Source: Xiheimicrobium sp052034585
Lineage (GTDB): Bacteria > Myxococcota > Myxococcia > Myxococcales > Myxococcaceae
DNA: 64,000 nt
Assembly (NCBI GenBank): GCA_052034585.1
Contig: JBPOIJ010000005.1
Coordinates: 155,228-219,227, forward strand
Direction: 5' to 3'
The position numbers and the translations under genes are program-made. Below are positions 39,279 through 47,914 of the stretch, in pieces. The stretch's first letter is position 1; each line of letters begins with the position of its first letter. Under the pieces are notes generated by a model. It saw only the letters and a list, made by a program, of their open reading frames with translations. It was not told the DNA's origin and ran no database searches.

Positions 39279-40999
39279 GGAGTGGCCACCTTTCGCTGGG
39301 TGAAGGTCTCGTCTTCGATGAGCGCCGAGAGCAGCCCGGCGACGTCCTTGCCATTCGCGGCGAAGCGGGCGTCGAGTCGCTCGAGTGTGCAGCGGTCGGC
39401 CGTGGCCTCGAGGCGGCCGGTCGCGAACCGGAAGGCCTGCTTGGTGAAGCACTTCTGCACCTCGGCCGAGGACGACAAGGCACGCGCGAGCTCGGTGGGG
39501 CCGGCGACGGATTGATCGGGCCTGTCGAGCCCGACGATGGCGCCCGTCGAGTCCACCGGCAGGCCGTTCTCCTCGGTGCGGAAGCGGCCCAGCCCGTCGT
39601 AGGCCTCGAGCGCGTAGCCCATCGGGTTGAAGAGCGCGTGACAGCCCTGGCAGGCCGAGCCACCGTTGCGCAGGTGGTTCTCGACGACGGCGCGAGTGGT
39701 GCGGCCGGGCATCGAGCTCGACGACGGGAGCGGCGGCACGTTCGCCGGCGGCGGCGGGAGCGAGCGGCACAACACGTTGCGGAGGACGACGATGCCACGC
39801 GAGACCGGCGCGCTGCCGTCGGTGTGCGCGTGGGTGCCGAGGAAGGCCGGCGAGGTGAGAATGCCGGCGCGCTGCGAGGGGTTGAGCGCGACCGAGCCCG
39901 CCGTCGCTGGCGCCGAGATTCCGAAGAGCGAGGCGGTCTGCGGGCCGACGACCCACGAGCTGCCGGTGAGCAACGTGTCGAACGAGGGTTGCCGCGCCCA
40001 ACCACGGAGCTGCTGTGAGGTCTCGCTCTTGATGGCGGTGAGCAGCGCGGGGCTGAAGGATGGGTAGGTGGAGGCGCTCTTCGTCCAGGCCGGCTTGTCG
40101 AAGTCGATGAGCAGCCACTCCGAGACGAAGCGCTCGAGCTGGGCGGCGAAGAGGTTCGGTGAGGCGGTGAGGAGCCGGTTCACCTCCGCGCGTCGTCCGG
40201 CCGAGGTCGAGAGCTCTCCGCGTTCGGCGGCGTCGAGCAGCGCGGCGTCGGGCGGCGCGGCGAGCAGGGTGTAGGCGAGGGCGGTCGCCAGCTCGGAGCT
40301 CGTCAGCGCAGCGTTCGTTCCAGCCGCGGCGCCGTCCGTGCCCAGCTCGCTTCGATAGAGCAGCTGCGGTGACTGGGCGAGGGCGCGCAGCGCGTAGTCC
40401 ATGCCGGCACGGGCGCGGGCCAGCACCGTCGTCGTCGCCGTCGTGTCGCGGCCGAGGTCGTAGATTTCGCCGAGCTCCGTCACCTCGCTCGCCGTCAGTG
40501 GGCGCCGGAACGCGAGCCGCCCGAGGGTCCGCAGCTGATCGATCGCGCAGGTTCGCGCCGCGGTCTCGCTCGCCTGGCAGGTGCTCGAGAAGGTCCAGCT
40601 CGCGCGGACGGCCGTGCTCCGCGTCTCGAGCGTTCGCTGCAGGCCTTCGGCGAAGGGCAGGTTGACGGTCTGCTGATCACCCGTCGAGTAGCCGAAGGCG
40701 CGCGAGTCACGCGGCACGTCGAGCGCCGCGACCTGGCCGTAGAGCACGTCGAGCGTGTTGCCCAACTCGACCTGCGAGAGCCGAATCACTCGCGCCGGCG
40801 CCGGCTCCACCGCGGTACACGGCGCCGACGGCATGGTGGGCATCGTCGGCGTCGGCTCGGTCGGCATCGGCCCGGTTGGGGACGTGGGCGACGGTGATGA
40901 GTCGGTGGGAAACTCGCCGTTCGGGCTCCGTCCGCCGTCGATGGTGCCGGTGCAGCCGACTCCAAACATCACCGCGAGCGCGACGTGGCGTCCGTTCAT
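39275..40999 (-). CDS. DUF1592/DUF1588-type lipoprotein with CxxCH motif
   Basis: A 574-residue predicted lipoprotein (lipobox FGVGC near residue 15), followed by a Pro/Thr/Ser linker. It contains the block order of the planctomycete/myxobacterial DUF1587-DUF1595-DUF1592-DUF1588-DUF1585 family: RLSQVELGNTLDVLYG, LGRLAFRRPLTASEV, ALRALAQSPQLLYRSE, QRAGILTSPAFLGTHAH, GSACQGCHALFNPMGYALEAYDGLGRFR and FATGRLEATADRC. ACQGCH is a heme-c-like CxxCH. The start at 40999 has GAGGTGG upstream. With DUF1552 it probably forms an envelope redox or degradative system of unknown substrate. Confidence 0.88.
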   Translation of the reverse strand: MNGRHVALAVMFGVGCTGTIDGGRSPNGEFPTDSSPSPTSPTGPMPTEPTPTMPTMPSAPCTAVEPAPARVIRLSQVELGNTLDVLYGQVAALDVPRDSRAFGYSTGDQQTVNLPFAEGLQRTLETRSTAVRASWTFSSTCQASETAARTCAIDQLRTLGRLAFRRPLTASEVTELGEIYDLGRDTTATTTVLARARAGMDYALRALAQSPQLLYRSELGTDGAAAGTNAALTSSELATALAYTLLAAPPDAALLDAAERGELSTSAGRRAEVNRLLTASPNLFAAQLERFVSEWLLIDFDKPAWTKSASTYPSFSPALLTAIKSETSQQLRGWARQPSFDTLLTGSSWVVGPQTASLFGISAPATAGSVALNPSQRAGILTSPAFLGTHAHTDGSAPVSRGIVVLRNVLCRSLPPPPANVPPLPSSSSMPGRTTRAVVENHLRNGGSACQGCHALFNPMGYALEAYDGLGRFRTEENGLPVDSTGAIVGLDRPDQSVAGPTELARALSSSAEVQKCFTKQAFRFATGRLEATADRCTLERLDARFAANGKDVAGLLSALIEDETFTQRKVATP

Positions 41000-41094
41000 G
41001 CCACCTCGGTACCGTTGGTGCGCAAAACGGCTCACCGGCTCGTAAGCCCCGAACTTTCGGGCTCGAGTTCGAACCGCGCCAGCGAGACCGCCGC

Positions 41095-41976
41095 CTAGAG
41101 CAGGCGAATCGAGAAGTCTGGGAACTCCTGCCACTCGAGCGTCGTGCCACGGCTCGCCTCAGCCACCGATCGATGGATGGTCGCGGCGAGCTCGGCGGTC
41201 ACGGAGACGATGACGGTGAACTGCTCTCGACGCAGGCTGGGTGAGGGCTCGTGGAGGATCTGCAGATCGCCAATCGTCCAAGGCCGCCGCTGGTTCAGTG
41301 CGTCGAGGAAGTCCGCGCGATCGGCGAGCGTGAGTTGGTACCTGCCGATGAGGTCGCGATGGAACCCATTGCTCGGCGTTTCCTCCTCCTCAGGAGGCTC
41401 CTCCTTCCACGCCGGCAGGGTCGCCGCGAGCGAACGCAGCACTCGTTCGCTTGGAGTCGCCGTGAAGCTGACGATCACTGCCATCATGCCGAGGCGATCG
41501 AACTCGTTCTCCTCGGTCGCGAGCACGCTGATGCGAAAGTTGCCGTCACCGATGCCCGTCGACGACAGGAAGAAGCCCCTCGGCCAACGCCTCGCCTCGA
41601 GGCGATCGTCCGAGCGGAGGAGGGCCTGACCGCGCTCGCTGTCGTACACGTCGGAGTCCACGAAGGTCACGCAGCCGTCGTCGACCATGACCGAACTCTC
41701 GTCGCGATCGATCAGTCGACCCGCCGTGGCGAGCTGAGGGCGAACGAGCGCGACCGAGCTGATGCAGCTCGCCTCGTCCCTGCTCTGAAAGACCGACCAC
41801 TTCCCTGGCTCGACGAAGACGGCGTGCGGGTCGTTTCCTCCGGAGTCGATGATCAACGAGCCCGAGCCGATGGGGAGCGTTCGCACCTTCTTGAAGGACG
41901 CCTCGCGGTCTTCGACGGGCCAGCGAGGTGCTGGAGCCTGCGCGCGCGTGAACAGCGACTTGAGGAACCTGAACAC
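41095..41976 (-). CDS. Hypothetical protein
   Basis: A 293-residue protein beginning with an amphipathic MFRFLKSLFTRA helix but no real signal peptide. It is mixed alpha/beta and acidic with a short EEPPEEEET linker near residue 193. No family is recognised. The GTG at 41976 is the only start near the conserved-looking N-terminus; a TATGAA element lies eight bases upstream. It diverges from the ECF sigma factor with a 72-bp gap. Confidence 0.65.
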   Translation of the reverse strand: MFRFLKSLFTRAQAPAPRWPVEDREASFKKVRTLPIGSGSLIIDSGGNDPHAVFVEPGKWSVFQSRDEASCISSVALVRPQLATAGRLIDRDESSVMVDDGCVTFVDSDVYDSERGQALLRSDDRLEARRWPRGFFLSSTGIGDGNFRISVLATEENEFDRLGMMAVIVSFTATPSERVLRSLAATLPAWKEEPPEEEETPSNGFHRDLIGRYQLTLADRADFLDALNQRRPWTIGDLQILHEPSPSLRREQFTVIVSVTAELAATIHRSVAEASRGTTLEWQEFPDFSIRLL

Positions 41977-42048
41977 GGAAGTTCTTCATATTCGAGCTGA
42001 TTTCGGCGCGCGAGCCGAACACCGGGCCTCGAGGTACAGAGGTGACGA

Positions 42049-42564
42049 ATGGCCCCGTCGTCGCCACTGCGCCTGGTCGAACCGGTCGAGAACCCGGGCG
42101 ACTTGTACGTGGAGTACGGCCGCTACGTGGCGGGGCTCGCCTACCGGCTCCTCGGGCGAGATGGCGACGTCGACGACGTGGTGCAGGACGTCTTCCTTGC
42201 CGCGCTGACGGGGCTCTCACGCCTGCGTGATCGCGGCGCCATCAAGGGCTGGCTCGCGTCGACGACGGTGAACGTGGCGAGCCGGCGGTTGCGACGGCGA
42301 AAGCTGCTCTCGGTGCTGGGCTTCGATGGCGCGTCCGACGCCGAGGTCGAAGCGCCCGGTGCGTCGGCGGAGGAGCGAATGATGTTGGCGCAAGTCTATG
42401 AAGCGCTCGACGAGCAGCCGGTGAACGAACGGGTCGCGTGGGTGCTCCGGCACGTCGAAGGTGAATCGCTCGAGCGAGTGGCCGAGCTGACCGGGTGTTC
42501 TCTGGCGACTGCGAAGCGGCGCATCTCTGCCGCGCAGGAAGCCGTCGACGAGGTGACTGCATGA
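42049..42564 (+). CDS. ECF-type RNA polymerase sigma factor
   Basis: A 171-residue sigma-70 family protein with only regions 2 and 4. Region 2 is YVEYGRYVAGLAYRLLGRDGDVDDVVQDVFLAAL (read in two halves; the DVDDVVQDVF core is typical), and region 4 is VNERVAWVLRHVEGESLERVAELTG followed by CSLATAKRRISAA, the -35-recognising helix-turn-helix. It is followed by a FecR-domain membrane protein that probably controls it. TACAGA lies eight bases before the ATG. Its stop overlaps the ATG of a 15-codon bridging ORF. Confidence 0.9.
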   Translation: MAPSSPLRLVEPVENPGDLYVEYGRYVAGLAYRLLGRDGDVDDVVQDVFLAALTGLSRLRDRGAIKGWLASTTVNVASRRLRRRKLLSVLGFDGASDAEVEAPGASAEERMMLAQVYEALDEQPVNERVAWVLRHVEGESLERVAELTGCSLATAKRRISAAQEAVDEVTA

Positions 42565-42608
42565 AGCCCTCCACTCACACCGAGTCGGTTCGGGAGGTGT
42601 CGTCATGA
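42561..42608 (+). CDS. 15-codon bridging ORF between sigma and FecR genes
   Basis: ATG at 42561 overlaps the sigma stop (ATGA) and TGA at 42606-42608 overlaps the ATG of the FecR gene (ATGA at 42605). The peptide is short and polar, and its 3' part contains the GGGAGGTG Shine-Dalgarno for the FecR gene. It may only carry ribosomes between the two genes (translational coupling). Confidence 0.35.
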   Translation: MKPSTHTESVREVSS

Positions 42609-43612
42609 GTCGACGCGAGCTCGACGCTGCGCTTCGCAAGGTGCAGCCGCAGTGGAGTGACGCGCGCGCGGCCTCGACGCAGCGAGGCGTGGTGCGCAAG
42701 CAGCGGCGCCGCCGAATCGTTCGCGTCTCGGTCGCGGCGGCGGTGCTCCTCGGCGTGGTCGCGGTGGGCGTGCGAATCTCCTCGCCTGCACCCGTCACCG
42801 AGACGCCAGTGCCGATTGCCGAAGCGCCAGTCGTTCCTCCGAAGCCGCCGCCGCCGTCATTCGAGATCAGCGCCGAAGGAACTCGGCCGCCCACCCTCGT
42901 CGAGGGCGTGCTCGTCGCCGGCCGCGTGAAGGTGCGAGGGACGGGTTCGCTCAAGGCCGGTCCAGTCGAGATCGTCGTCTCGGCCTCGCAGGTGCTGGTC
43001 GACCGAACCGACGTCACCACCGTCACCGTCATCGAAGGTGAAGCGGTGGTGCGATGGGACGGGCAAGACGTTCGCCTGCAGGCTGGAGACGTGCGCACCT
43101 TCCCGCCGCAGCCAGCCCAGCCGAGCGAGCCGACGCGACGGCCGACGCCCAAGCCCGTCGCGAAGTGGAAGCAGCTCGCGGAAGAAGGTGACTTCGCGAC
43201 CGCCTGGGTCGAGCTCTCGAAGGCCCAGCCCCCGAAGGACGAGCCCGCCGAGCTGCTCCTCGCCGCCGACGTCGCGCGGCTGAGCAAACACCCGCAGGAA
43301 GCGGTGACGCCGCTGCGTCGAGTCCTCACCCGGTTCCCCAACGATCCACGCGCGCCGCTGGCCGCCTTCACGCTCGGGCGCACGCTGCTCGACGAGCTCG
43401 GACGTCCCGCGGAGGCGGCGCAGGCGTTCTCCAAGGCGCGGGTGCTCCAGCCCGATGGTCCGCTCGTTCCCGATGCACTCGCGCGCGAAGTCGAAGCCGA
43501 GGCTCGCGCTGGCAACGCCGGTCGTGCTCATACGCTCGCCCTCGAGTACCTCCAGCGCTACCCCGAAGGCGCCCGCGCCCGGCTCGTGCGGCACCACGGC
43601 GGAATCGAGTGA
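42605..43612 (+). CDS. FecR-domain membrane protein with TPR-like C-terminus
   Basis: A 335-residue protein. An N-terminal cytosolic segment (residues 1-38, Arg-rich near the end) precedes one membrane helix (VSVAAAVLLGVVAVGVRI, about 39-58) and a Pro-rich linker. A FecR-like beta-domain follows (LVEGVLVAGRVKVRGTG, TVIEGEAVVRWDGQDVRLQAGDVRTF). The C-terminal 150 residues are TPR-like helices (EEGDFATAWVELSKA, PLAAFTLGRTLLDELGRPAEAAQAFSKA). This layout is that of an anti-sigma/regulator paired with the ECF sigma factor upstream. GGGAGGTG precedes the ATG. Confidence 0.85.
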   Translation: MSRRELDAALRKVQPQWSDARAASTQRGVVRKQRRRRIVRVSVAAAVLLGVVAVGVRISSPAPVTETPVPIAEAPVVPPKPPPPSFEISAEGTRPPTLVEGVLVAGRVKVRGTGSLKAGPVEIVVSASQVLVDRTDVTTVTVIEGEAVVRWDGQDVRLQAGDVRTFPPQPAQPSEPTRRPTPKPVAKWKQLAEEGDFATAWVELSKAQPPKDEPAELLLAADVARLSKHPQEAVTPLRRVLTRFPNDPRAPLAAFTLGRTLLDELGRPAEAAQAFSKARVLQPDGPLVPDALAREVEAEARAGNAGRAHTLALEYLQRYPEGARARLVRHHGGIE

Positions 43613-43629
43613 CCTTCGGGTCGGACCTG

Positions 43630-43655
43630 GAGGCACGCGCGCTTTCGAGTGCCTC
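43630..43655 (+). terminator. Hairpin between convergent FecR and Sel1 genes
   Basis: GAGGCAC (43630-43636) and GTGCCTC (43649-43655) form a perfect 7-bp stem with a 12-base loop, 17 bases after the FecR stop. No T-tract follows. Confidence 0.4.
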
Positions 43656-43701
43656 GCGCGAATCGACGGGCTCCGAGTCGGTTGGCCGTCGCGACGTCTG
43701 A

Positions 43702-44505
43702 TCAGGGCGCGGTGTAGGCCTCGACGGAACGGCAGGCGGTCGGTCGGCCGCGCGCGCAGGCGTCACGCAGCAGGGAGAGTCCCTTCTTCTCGTCGACGGG
43801 AACGCCGAGCCCCTCGAGGTAGCAGCGCCCGAGGTTCGAGCAGCCCATCGCGTCGCCGCCGGTGCAGCCTCGTTCATAGAGCTGGGCAGCCTTGGTGATG
43901 TTCTTCGAGAGGCCCTGTGCGTGCTCGTAGGCGTACCCGAGGTTCGAGCAGCCGGGGGCGTCCTTGGCGTCGCAGGCCCGCTGGTAGAGGCTGGCGCCGC
44001 GCTTCTCGTCGACCGCGACGCCACGTCCGACCATGTAGGCGAGCCCGAGGTTGCGACAGCTGCTGGCGCTCCCGCTCGCGCACCCGCGCTCGTAGGCCTT
44101 CGCGCCCTTCACCTCGTCGCGCACCGCCTTCGAGCCTTCGCTCCGAATGAAGCCGAGGTTGTAGCAGCCGCCTGGGTAGCCACCGTCGCAGGCGCGGGTC
44201 GCGAGCTGGAGCGCGCGCTGCTCGTCCGCGGTGAGTCCGCCTTGGCCGGTGTTGACGAACGCCGAGAGGTTGCTGCACGCCGCGAGCACGCCCTTCTCGC
44301 AGGCGCGCTCGTAGAGCTTCGCGGCAGCGGCGGGGTCGGCGCGCACCACCTTGCCCTCGAAGTAGAGGACGCCGAGGTTCGAGCAGGCGTTCGCGTCTCC
44401 GCCATCACACGCGGCCGCGAGCTTCTCGACGTCCTTTCCGTCAGCGAACGCGAGCTGGCCGAGCGAGAGGACCACTGCGAGCGCGAACAGTCGGGGGCGA
44501 TCCAT
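43702..44505 (-). CDS. Exported Cys-rich Sel1-like repeat protein
   Basis: A 267-residue exported protein with signal peptide LFALAVVLSLGQLAFA. The mature part is about seven Sel1-like repeats of roughly 36 residues, each with a conserved Cys pair (for example ACDGGDANACSNLG, RACEKGVLAACSNLS, RACDGGYPGGCYNLG, GCASGSASSCRNLG, ACDAKDAPGCSNLG, GCTGGDAMGCSNLG). This disulfide-stapled form resembles the Helicobacter cysteine-rich proteins. It probably serves as an envelope protein-binding scaffold. TACCCT sits six bases before the ATG. Confidence 0.88.
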   Translation of the reverse strand: MDRPRLFALAVVLSLGQLAFADGKDVEKLAAACDGGDANACSNLGVLYFEGKVVRADPAAAAKLYERACEKGVLAACSNLSAFVNTGQGGLTADEQRALQLATRACDGGYPGGCYNLGFIRSEGSKAVRDEVKGAKAYERGCASGSASSCRNLGLAYMVGRGVAVDEKRGASLYQRACDAKDAPGCSNLGYAYEHAQGLSKNITKAAQLYERGCTGGDAMGCSNLGRCYLEGLGVPVDEKKGLSLLRDACARGRPTACRSVEAYTAP

Positions 44506-44511
44506 TGGGTG

Positions 44512-44517
44512 AGGGTA
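44512..44517 (-). promoter_or_regulatory. Candidate -10 element (TACCCT) for leaderless start
   Basis: On the minus strand TACCCT ends six bases before the ATG at 44505, close to the seven-base spacing of the plus-strand examples. Confidence 0.35.
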
Positions 44518-44632
44518 GTCGAAATGCACCCGGGCCGGGCAGCCTCGCGCCTTCACCGCTGGCCCTCTCGTTTCTCCGACGGTACCCTCTGGTTCCCCGC
44601 GCTCGTCTGGTGCGACCTCACGGCGGAATGGA

Positions 44633-45541
44633 ATGACTGTGCTGACGGCGCTGGTGCTCGGTGCCATCGAGATCTCCTCGGCGGACTGCTCGGTGCTCGA
44701 CGTCGCCGAGGTGGAGCGCATCGCGCAGGTCGAGCTCAGCAGCGCGCCACCGACGCCGACGCCGATTCGGGCCACGGTGCGCTGTGACGGCGCGTCGGCA
44801 GAGCTGACCGTCGAAGACCCGGTCACCAACAAGACGCTCGGGCGCAAGGTCTCGTTGATGAAGGTGACTCCGCGGGCGCAGCCTCGGGTGTTGGCGCTCG
44901 CCATCGCCGAGTTGGTGTCGGCGAGCTGGAGCGAGCTGCTCCTGACGCCTCGCGAGGAGACCGAAGCGCCGAAGGTGCCGCCCGAGGTGCGCGCACAGGC
45001 GTTGAGCGTGCTTCCTCCCGAGCAGCCGCGAGGCGTGCTTCGAGTCGAAGGAGTCGGGGCCGTGCGATGGCTGCCGGCTTCGAGCGCGGTGCAGTGGGGC
45101 GCCGGGGCGCGGGTCGTCTGGATTCCAGTGAAGCGCTGGGGGCTGTGGGCCGAGGTGACGGGCGAACACGGAGAGGTGACGCGCGCAGCGGGTCGACTCA
45201 CTGTGCAGACGATTGGCGCCGCGGGGGCTCCGGTGATTCACCTCGAGGCGACGTCGTGGCTCGAGCTGATGGCGGGTGTCGGGGCGCGCTTCGGGGTCGG
45301 TCGAATCATCGGCACGCCGCTCGACGAGACGGCGACTCGAGGCGCGACGCTCGCGGGCGGCTGGGGCGGTCCAGCGGCCGTCGCCGGTGCGGGCGTCATC
45401 ATCGGTCCGCTCGTCATCGGGGTGGGGCTCGAAGGTGGCGTCGCGCTCCTGCAGCTGAGCGGGACCGTCGATGGCGCGCGCGGGTTGGGGCTCGATGCGC
45501 CGTGGGCGTCAGTCTCGGTGAGCGTGGGGTGGCGACGATGA
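44633..45541 (+). CDS. Hypothetical exported protein, possible beta-barrel end
   Basis: A 302-residue protein. The N-terminal part (to about 115) is a small domain with two Cys (ADCSVLDV, VRCDGASAEL) and a helical stretch. The C-terminal half alternates short hydrophobic beta-strands rich in Gly and Trp (GVLRVEGVGAVRWLP, WGLWAEVTGEHGEV, WLELMAGVGARFGVG, WASVSVSVGWRR) and ends in Trp-Arg-Arg, compatible with a small outer-membrane barrel. I do not recognise the family. It overlaps the next gene by four bases (ATGA). Confidence 0.7.
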   Translation: MTVLTALVLGAIEISSADCSVLDVAEVERIAQVELSSAPPTPTPIRATVRCDGASAELTVEDPVTNKTLGRKVSLMKVTPRAQPRVLALAIAELVSASWSELLLTPREETEAPKVPPEVRAQALSVLPPEQPRGVLRVEGVGAVRWLPASSAVQWGAGARVVWIPVKRWGLWAEVTGEHGEVTRAAGRLTVQTIGAAGAPVIHLEATSWLELMAGVGARFGVGRIIGTPLDETATRGATLAGGWGGPAAVAGAGVIIGPLVIGVGLEGGVALLQLSGTVDGARGLGLDAPWASVSVSVGWRR

Positions 45542-47847
45542 GCCGTGCGATCCGAAAGCTCGTCCGCGCGGATCCGAGGGGCGATCGACGCGGCTCCCGC
45601 TCCTTCGTTCGTCTCGTGAAGCCCGAACCCCTCGGCCTGGGCGCATCGCTGCGAGGTGGACGCTGGGCGGCGCTCGTCGTCACGACGTTCGTCCTCGGCT
45701 GCACGCGTGGTGACGTGCTGACGACCCGCACGCCCGAGCCCACGCTCGACGTCACGCCGGGAGCCGCCGCCCTCGCGCCAGGAACCTCCCGGGTCTTCGC
45801 TGCGCAGGTGACGAACTCGACCGCGCCGCTCACCTGGGTCGCCTCGGCCGGAACCGTCGTCAGCGACGGCCTCCGCGCGACCTACACCGCGCCGATGGAG
45901 GCGGGTTCCCAGACGCTCACCGTCACTCTGGAGAGCACGCCGCGCAAGACCGTCGTCGTCCCCATCACCGTCTCGAACCAGTTCGCCTTCGGCCTCGCGA
46001 TCCCCACCGCTCATCCTCGGCTCTGGTGGAACGACGAGCGGCTCGCTCGTGCACGACGCTGGCTCGCGTCGAACCCATTCACGCCGAATCAGGCCGACGT
46101 CACCGGCCTCGCGCTCCATGGTCTGCTCGCGAACGACGCGGCGGAGTGTCAACGCGCCATCACGCTGGTGCTCGCGCTCGACTTCTCCATGGCGCCGAAC
46201 GACATCCTCGAGGACGAGGGAGAGGGCGCGTTCCTCACCTACGACTGGTGCCACGCGCTCTGGACGCCAGCGCAGCGCGCGCAGTTCACCAGCACCTGGA
46301 ATCAGCGGCTGCACCAATTCGAGAGCGCGGCGTGGGGCGGGCCGACGATGCCGCAGAGCGACGTGTACTGGGCGCGCGTTCGCAACCACTTCGAGTGGGG
46401 TGTGACGAGCTTCGGAGAGAACGCCGACGCGCCGGGCTTCCTTCGCGAGGCGCTCGAGGTTCGCTGGCGCGATTCCTTTCTGCCCCACGCGCTCGCCGGT
46501 GGTTCGGGAGGTGCGCTCCAGGAAGGCAGCCACGTCGGCGCGCTCGTCTTGGGCTGCGCGACCGTTCCGCTCGTCACCGCCCGCTTGCTCGGCCGCGACC
46601 TCTTCGCCGAGACCCCGTTCTTCGAGGAAGCCGCCTTCACGCTCGCGGCGAACACCTCGCCTGCGCCAACGCTGTTGCGGAACACGAGCTCGCGCTTCTT
46701 CGAGGTGTTTCCTTCGAATGAGGAACCGTACTTCTCCAACGGCCGCTCGGCGGAGCGCACCGAGTACGCGGACTTCATGGCGGCGATCGCGGACGTGCAT
46801 CGCAGTCGAAGGGTGGGTGGCATCGCACGAGGGTGGCTCGCGAAGACGGGAGCAACGGCGAACCGCTGGGTCCTCGCGACGAACGAGCAGACCGCCTCGT
46901 CGCCTCTCAGCGAGCAGCCGCTCGACTTCTTCCAAGCCGGGCCGAGTTGGATGATCGCGAGGTCGTCGTGGGCCGCCAACGCGACGGTGCTTCAGCTCCA
47001 GCTCGGCGCGGTGAGCGGCACTGGCCACGAACATTCGGACCTCGGCGCGTTTCAGCTCTGGCGTGATGGCGCCTGGCTCACCCGTGAGAGCGCTGGAGGC
47101 TTCGGCGACGTGGCTGGCCTTCGTGGCGTTGGTCGGGTGCCCTCCTCGGATCCGCTCGCGCACGACGTCGTGCTCATCGACGGGAAGGGGCATGCGGTGC
47201 TCTCTGCCGCGCCGATCGCCGCGCCGGTGCTGAACCGGCTCGAGAGCACGAACGAGTACGCCTTCGCGGCGATCGATCTCACTCCCGCGTATCGCGATCT
47301 CGAGTCCATCGGAGGGCCGCGCGACAACCCGCTCGTGCGTCAGTACGTGCGCGAGTTCGTCCTTCTTCGCGCGGAGCAAGCGCTGGTAGTGCTCGATCGG
47401 ATCACCACGACGACTGCCGGCGTCGCGCGCACCTTCGTGATGCACTTCGAGCAGCCGCCGACGCTCGAGGGACCGCAGCGGGTGCGAAGCGTGACCGGTG
47501 ACGGCCAGGTGCTGCTCACCACCCTCGTGCCGGCCGCGCCTCTTCAACGAAGCGTGAGCGAAGGCGGCATCGGGCAACATCGCGTCGAGCTCGAGACCGC
47601 CGGTGCCGCCGACCAGGTGTTCTTGAGCGTGGTGCAAGGGACGTCGGCTGGCTTCGCCGAGCGCGCGGTGTCGCTGACCGAGCAGGCCGATCGCTGGGAC
47701 GTGCAGGTCGGCGCCTCCCGGGTCACGCTGCTCAAGGGAGCCACGAGTCAGGGTGGATCGGTCACCGTCGCTGGGGCCACTCGCGCCTTTCGTACGGACG
47801 TGCAGCGGCAACGCCTCACGCTCGACGGCCCACGTTGGGATCCGTGA
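45538..47847 (+). CDS. Heparinase II/III-like lipoprotein
   Basis: A 769-residue predicted lipoprotein; the lipobox (FVLGC) is near residue 58, so the true start may be the in-frame GTG at 45616, although the ATG at 45538 overlaps the upstream stop. An Ig-like domain (LDVTPGAAALAPGTSRVFAAQVTN) leads to an alpha/alpha toroid (AHPRLWWNDERLARARRWLASNPF, FLTYDWCHALWTPAQRA). The C-terminal beta-sandwich has GHEHSDLGAFQLWRDGAWLTRES with the conserved His/Asp of the heparinase II/III family. It is likely a polysaccharide lyase acting on uronate-containing polymers; the substrate is unknown. Confidence 0.82.
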   Translation: MSRAIRKLVRADPRGDRRGSRSFVRLVKPEPLGLGASLRGGRWAALVVTTFVLGCTRGDVLTTRTPEPTLDVTPGAAALAPGTSRVFAAQVTNSTAPLTWVASAGTVVSDGLRATYTAPMEAGSQTLTVTLESTPRKTVVVPITVSNQFAFGLAIPTAHPRLWWNDERLARARRWLASNPFTPNQADVTGLALHGLLANDAAECQRAITLVLALDFSMAPNDILEDEGEGAFLTYDWCHALWTPAQRAQFTSTWNQRLHQFESAAWGGPTMPQSDVYWARVRNHFEWGVTSFGENADAPGFLREALEVRWRDSFLPHALAGGSGGALQEGSHVGALVLGCATVPLVTARLLGRDLFAETPFFEEAAFTLAANTSPAPTLLRNTSSRFFEVFPSNEEPYFSNGRSAERTEYADFMAAIADVHRSRRVGGIARGWLAKTGATANRWVLATNEQTASSPLSEQPLDFFQAGPSWMIARSSWAANATVLQLQLGAVSGTGHEHSDLGAFQLWRDGAWLTRESAGGFGDVAGLRGVGRVPSSDPLAHDVVLIDGKGHAVLSAAPIAAPVLNRLESTNEYAFAAIDLTPAYRDLESIGGPRDNPLVRQYVREFVLLRAEQALVVLDRITTTTAGVARTFVMHFEQPPTLEGPQRVRSVTGDGQVLLTTLVPAAPLQRSVSEGGIGQHRVELETAGAADQVFLSVVQGTSAGFAERAVSLTEQADRWDVQVGASRVTLLKGATSQGGSVTVAGATRAFRTDVQRQRLTLDGPRWDP

Positions 47848-47914
47848 GACGAAGCCGCGAGCGGGCCGCGAAGAACGAGCGCGGGAAGTCGAGCTGAGTC
47901 AGCGCGCGAAGCGC

